Positions 4,994 through 6,455 of a stretch of DNA of 6,455 nt are shown in pieces. The stretch spans positions 1 to 6,455 of the forward strand of contig DATKZH010000631.1 in assembly GCA_035528065.1 (NCBI GenBank), written 5' to 3'. The stretch is from DATKZH01 sp035528065. GTDB taxonomy: Bacteria > Planctomycetota > Planctomycetia > Pirellulales > Thermoguttaceae. The notes under the pieces were generated by a model. That model was given only the letters and a program-made list of their open reading frames with translations, made no database searches and was not told the origin of the DNA. How positions within the stretch are numbered: position 1 is the stretch's first letter; every line of letters starts with the position of its first letter. The translations under genes and the position numbers were made by a program.

Positions 4994-6210
4994 TGTGGGA
5001 CCTCGTCCTTCTCCCGTTGGCCGTGATCGGGCACGGCTACCTCTGGGCCGCATTCTTCAACCATACGCACAGCACGGCACTCCCCCGATGGATCATTAGC
5101 CCTGCGACGGCCGCGGGATTCGCTTGTGCGGTGTCGATCCCGGTAGTGCTGGGCGTGTGGTTGGTTCGGGGCGAGCTGAGCCTTGTCGTCTTTGACCCCG
5201 CGCCGCCTGCGGTGTGGCTGGGCCGAATCTACCTGGCCATCGCCTGGATCGCGGGCGTGGTGACCGTGGTTCGCTGGGGCTGGCTTCGCCTGCTCCGTCG
5301 CCCGCCCGACGTGCTCCGATACGATCGAACCCGGCTGGCGCTCGGCGGAGATCTCCTGACCTCGCCGCGAAGGACCGTGCGGGGCCGGGAGACCCGCGCA
5401 CAGCGCGGCGAAGAGGATCACCACTTCCTGGTCCGCCTTCCCGGCAACGAGATCCTGCGACTGGAGGTCGCCGAGCGGGCCGTCGAAGTGGCCCGGCTGC
5501 CGGAATCGCTCGACCGGCTCACGATCGTCCACCTCTCCGATCTGCACTTCACCGGTCGGGTGGGCAAGGCGTATTTCCAAGAGGTCGTCCGAGAGAGCAA
5601 TGAGCTGGAGCCCGACCTGGTGGCGATCACCGGCGACCTGACCGACTTCCCCGAGTACGCCGCCTGGGTCCCCGACACGTTGGCACGACTGACCGGCCGG
5701 TACGGGGCCTATTTCATCCTGGGGAACCATGACGTTTGGAGCGCGCCCGACCGGCTCCGCCGTAGGCTCACCGACTCCGGGCTGGTCGACTTGGGAAGCC
5801 GCTGGACGCGAATCGAAATCCGCGGCGAGCCGGTGATCCTGGCCGGGAACGAGCTGCCTTGGTTTTTGCCGGCAGCCGATCTGGAGCACGTCCCGCCCCG
5901 CTCGCCCGACGGCGGCCCGGTGCGGATCGCGCTGGCCCATTGCCCGGACCAGTTTCGATGGGCCCGGGCCAACGACGTCGATCTGCTCTTGGCCGGTCAT
6001 ACGCACGGCGGCCAGTTCTGTTTTCCGCTCGTGGGCCCGCTTCTCTCCGCCAGCCGGCTCGGCGTTGCCTACTCTTCCGGCACGTTCCACGTCCCGCCCA
6101 CCATCATGCACGTCAGCCGCGGCATCTCCGCCCGGTTCCCCGTCCGCTTCAACTGCCCGCCCGAGCTGGTCAAGCTGGTGCTGCGAACGGCCTTGCCGCC
6201 GAGGGCGTGA
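4990..6210 (+). CDS. Membrane-anchored calcineurin-like metallophosphoesterase, YaeI/YkuE type (406 aa)
   Basis: This is a predicted binuclear-metal phosphohydrolase. Three N-terminal hydrophobic segments (about 4-24, 38-59 and 75-96) anchor it, followed by an Arg-rich connector and the catalytic domain from about residue 165. All family motifs are present: D184 and H186 in LSDLH, D216 in TGDLTD, N246-H247-D248 in LGNHD, H317 in LAHCPD, and H337/H339 in GHTHGGQ. It should therefore be active. The order and the SDLHF and GHTHGGQ forms fit the YaeI/YkuE branch, which also includes chlamydial LpxG, a UDP-2,3-diacylglucosamine hydrolase of lipid A synthesis; the actual substrate here cannot be read. 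The N-terminal extension with WAAFFNHTHS is longer than in the short single-anchor members. Its ATG overlaps the previous stop (ATGA, 4990-4993), with a second in-frame ATG at 4993, so translation is probably coupled. The side of the membrane holding the catalytic domain is uncertain. Confidence 0.92.
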   Translation: MMWDLVLLPLAVIGHGYLWAAFFNHTHSTALPRWIISPATAAGFACAVSIPVVLGVWLVRGELSLVVFDPAPPAVWLGRIYLAIAWIAGVVTVVRWGWLRLLRRPPDVLRYDRTRLALGGDLLTSPRRTVRGRETRAQRGEEDHHFLVRLPGNEILRLEVAERAVEVARLPESLDRLTIVHLSDLHFTGRVGKAYFQEVVRESNELEPDLVAITGDLTDFPEYAAWVPDTLARLTGRYGAYFILGNHDVWSAPDRLRRRLTDSGLVDLGSRWTRIEIRGEPVILAGNELPWFLPAADLEHVPPRSPDGGPVRIALAHCPDQFRWARANDVDLLLAGHTHGGQFCFPLVGPLLSASRLGVAYSSGTFHVPPTIMHVSRGISARFPVRFNCPPELVKLVLRTALPPRA

Positions 6211-6222
6211 GGGGGATATATT
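6193..6222 (+). promoter_or_regulatory. Candidate promoter for the SEC-C gene
   Basis: TTGCCG (6193-6198, 4/6) is followed after 18 bp by TATATT (6217-6222, 5/6). The -35 lies inside the last codons of the phosphoesterase gene. Transcription would start near 6229, giving a leader of about 44 nt that contains a C7 tract (6233-6239). GGGGGA (6211-6216) could pair with TCCCCC (6232-6237) around the -10 box. The gene may also be read from the upstream operon, since the gap is only 62 bp. Confidence 0.38.
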
Positions 6223-6257
6223 GGCACTCCGTCCCCCCCACGGCGGCCCGCTTTTCC

Positions 6258-6267
6258 AGGAGGGAGG
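6258..6267 (+). promoter_or_regulatory. Strong ribosome binding site AGGAGGGAGG for the SEC-C gene
   Basis: This purine run contains AGGAGG 9 nt and GGAGG 5 nt before the ATG at 6273. It is the strongest Shine-Dalgarno match in the window and fixes the start. Confidence 0.75.
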
Positions 6268-6272
6268 TTGGC

Positions 6273-6455
6273 ATGAAGGCCGGACGGAACGATGCTTGTC
6301 CCTGCGGGAGCGGAAAGAAGTACAAGACGTGTTGCCTGGCCAAAGACAGGAGCCGGGAGCCTGACGACCGTCTCGAACCACCCGAGCCCCGGTGGGACGT
6401 GACGGAGAAGGACTACGAGGCTGCCCGCGCGGACTCTTCCGAGTGGCCGGACGAG
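6273..6455 (+). CDS. SEC-C zinc-motif protein, partial (first 61 residues)
   Basis: The frame is open from the ATG at 6273 to the window end, so the C-terminus is missing. The start reads MKAGRNDACPCGSGKKYKTC, followed by a second Cys, which is the SEC-C motif first known from the SecA C-terminus. Zinc ligands C9, C11, C20 and C21 follow C-x-C-x8-C-C. The usual NDPCPCG has Ala in place of the first Pro here. The remaining visible part (about 22-61) is acidic and polar with no recognisable fold. In SecA the motif binds zinc and helps contact SecB and ribosomes; free-standing SEC-C proteins are common and mostly uncharacterised. This is not SecA, because the motif is N-terminal. A strong ribosome site precedes it. 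Confidence 0.88.
   Translation, partial: MKAGRNDACPCGSGKKYKTCCLAKDRSREPDDRLEPPEPRWDVTEKDYEAARADSSEWPDE

Noticed and set aside
6221..6239. TTGGCAC resembling a sigma-54 -24 element
   Set aside because: The required TTGC-type -12 element is absent at the right spacing; a C-run lies there instead.
4984..6381. Leftward frame of 465 codons opposite the phosphoesterase
   Set aside because: The plus strand encodes a complete, motif-rich metallophosphoesterase here; the antisense product is Arg/Gln/Asp-rich without motifs.
1..6455. CRISPR array, tRNA or rRNA genes, transposase genes
   Set aside because: No regularly spaced direct repeats, no tRNA cloverleaf or rRNA-like sequence and no transposase motifs were seen by eye on either strand.

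Overview
This GC-rich window looks like a planctomycete chromosome segment, most likely Pirellulales-like. That placement is inferred from three things: a small two-helix protein beginning MWRAFFLAVG and ending in a WAPWSLMSTGAVV-type helix, a nested GGCACGTT/AACGTGCC palindromic repeat, and a low gene density with long leaders. These match my memory of planctomycete genomes and were not tested by search. There is no rRNA, tRNA, transposase gene or CRISPR array.

Layout, left to right. Bases 1-123 carry no gene but hold a long imperfect hairpin (50-112). A short orphan gene runs leftward (124-399). A spacer of about 330 bp follows, with a candidate leftward promoter, a nested palindromic repeat (535-592), a G9 tract and a perfect TATAAT box. 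A rightward gene (729-2375) encodes a 548-residue membrane-anchored coiled-coil protein with a DnaJ-like cysteine cluster. It converges on a small leftward membrane-protein gene (2488-2754). A spacer of about 530 bp then holds a good promoter (TTGTCC-17 bp-TATAAT) for a two-gene operon. The first operon gene starts at TTG and encodes a soluble signalling protein with a receiver-like N-terminus, PAS, GAF, a DHp-like helical pair and a C-terminal receiver (3287-4993). The second is a membrane-anchored calcineurin-like metallophosphoesterase (4990-6210), overlapping the first by ATGA. After a 62-bp gap with another candidate promoter, a SEC-C zinc-motif protein starts at 6273 and runs off the right end.

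Functional reading. The clearest linkage is the translationally coupled pair. The signalling protein has sensor modules and an intact receiver but no kinase ATPase domain, so it probably receives phosphate from a separate kinase. The phosphoesterase keeps all expected metal ligands behind three predicted membrane segments. Whether the two act together is inference from the overlap. The other genes have no evident shared pathway. The items most worth following up are the kinase-less sensor/receiver and its partner, the cysteine-rich PAS domain, the coiled-coil protein with CxxCxGxG, and the two repeat structures flanking the orphan gene.
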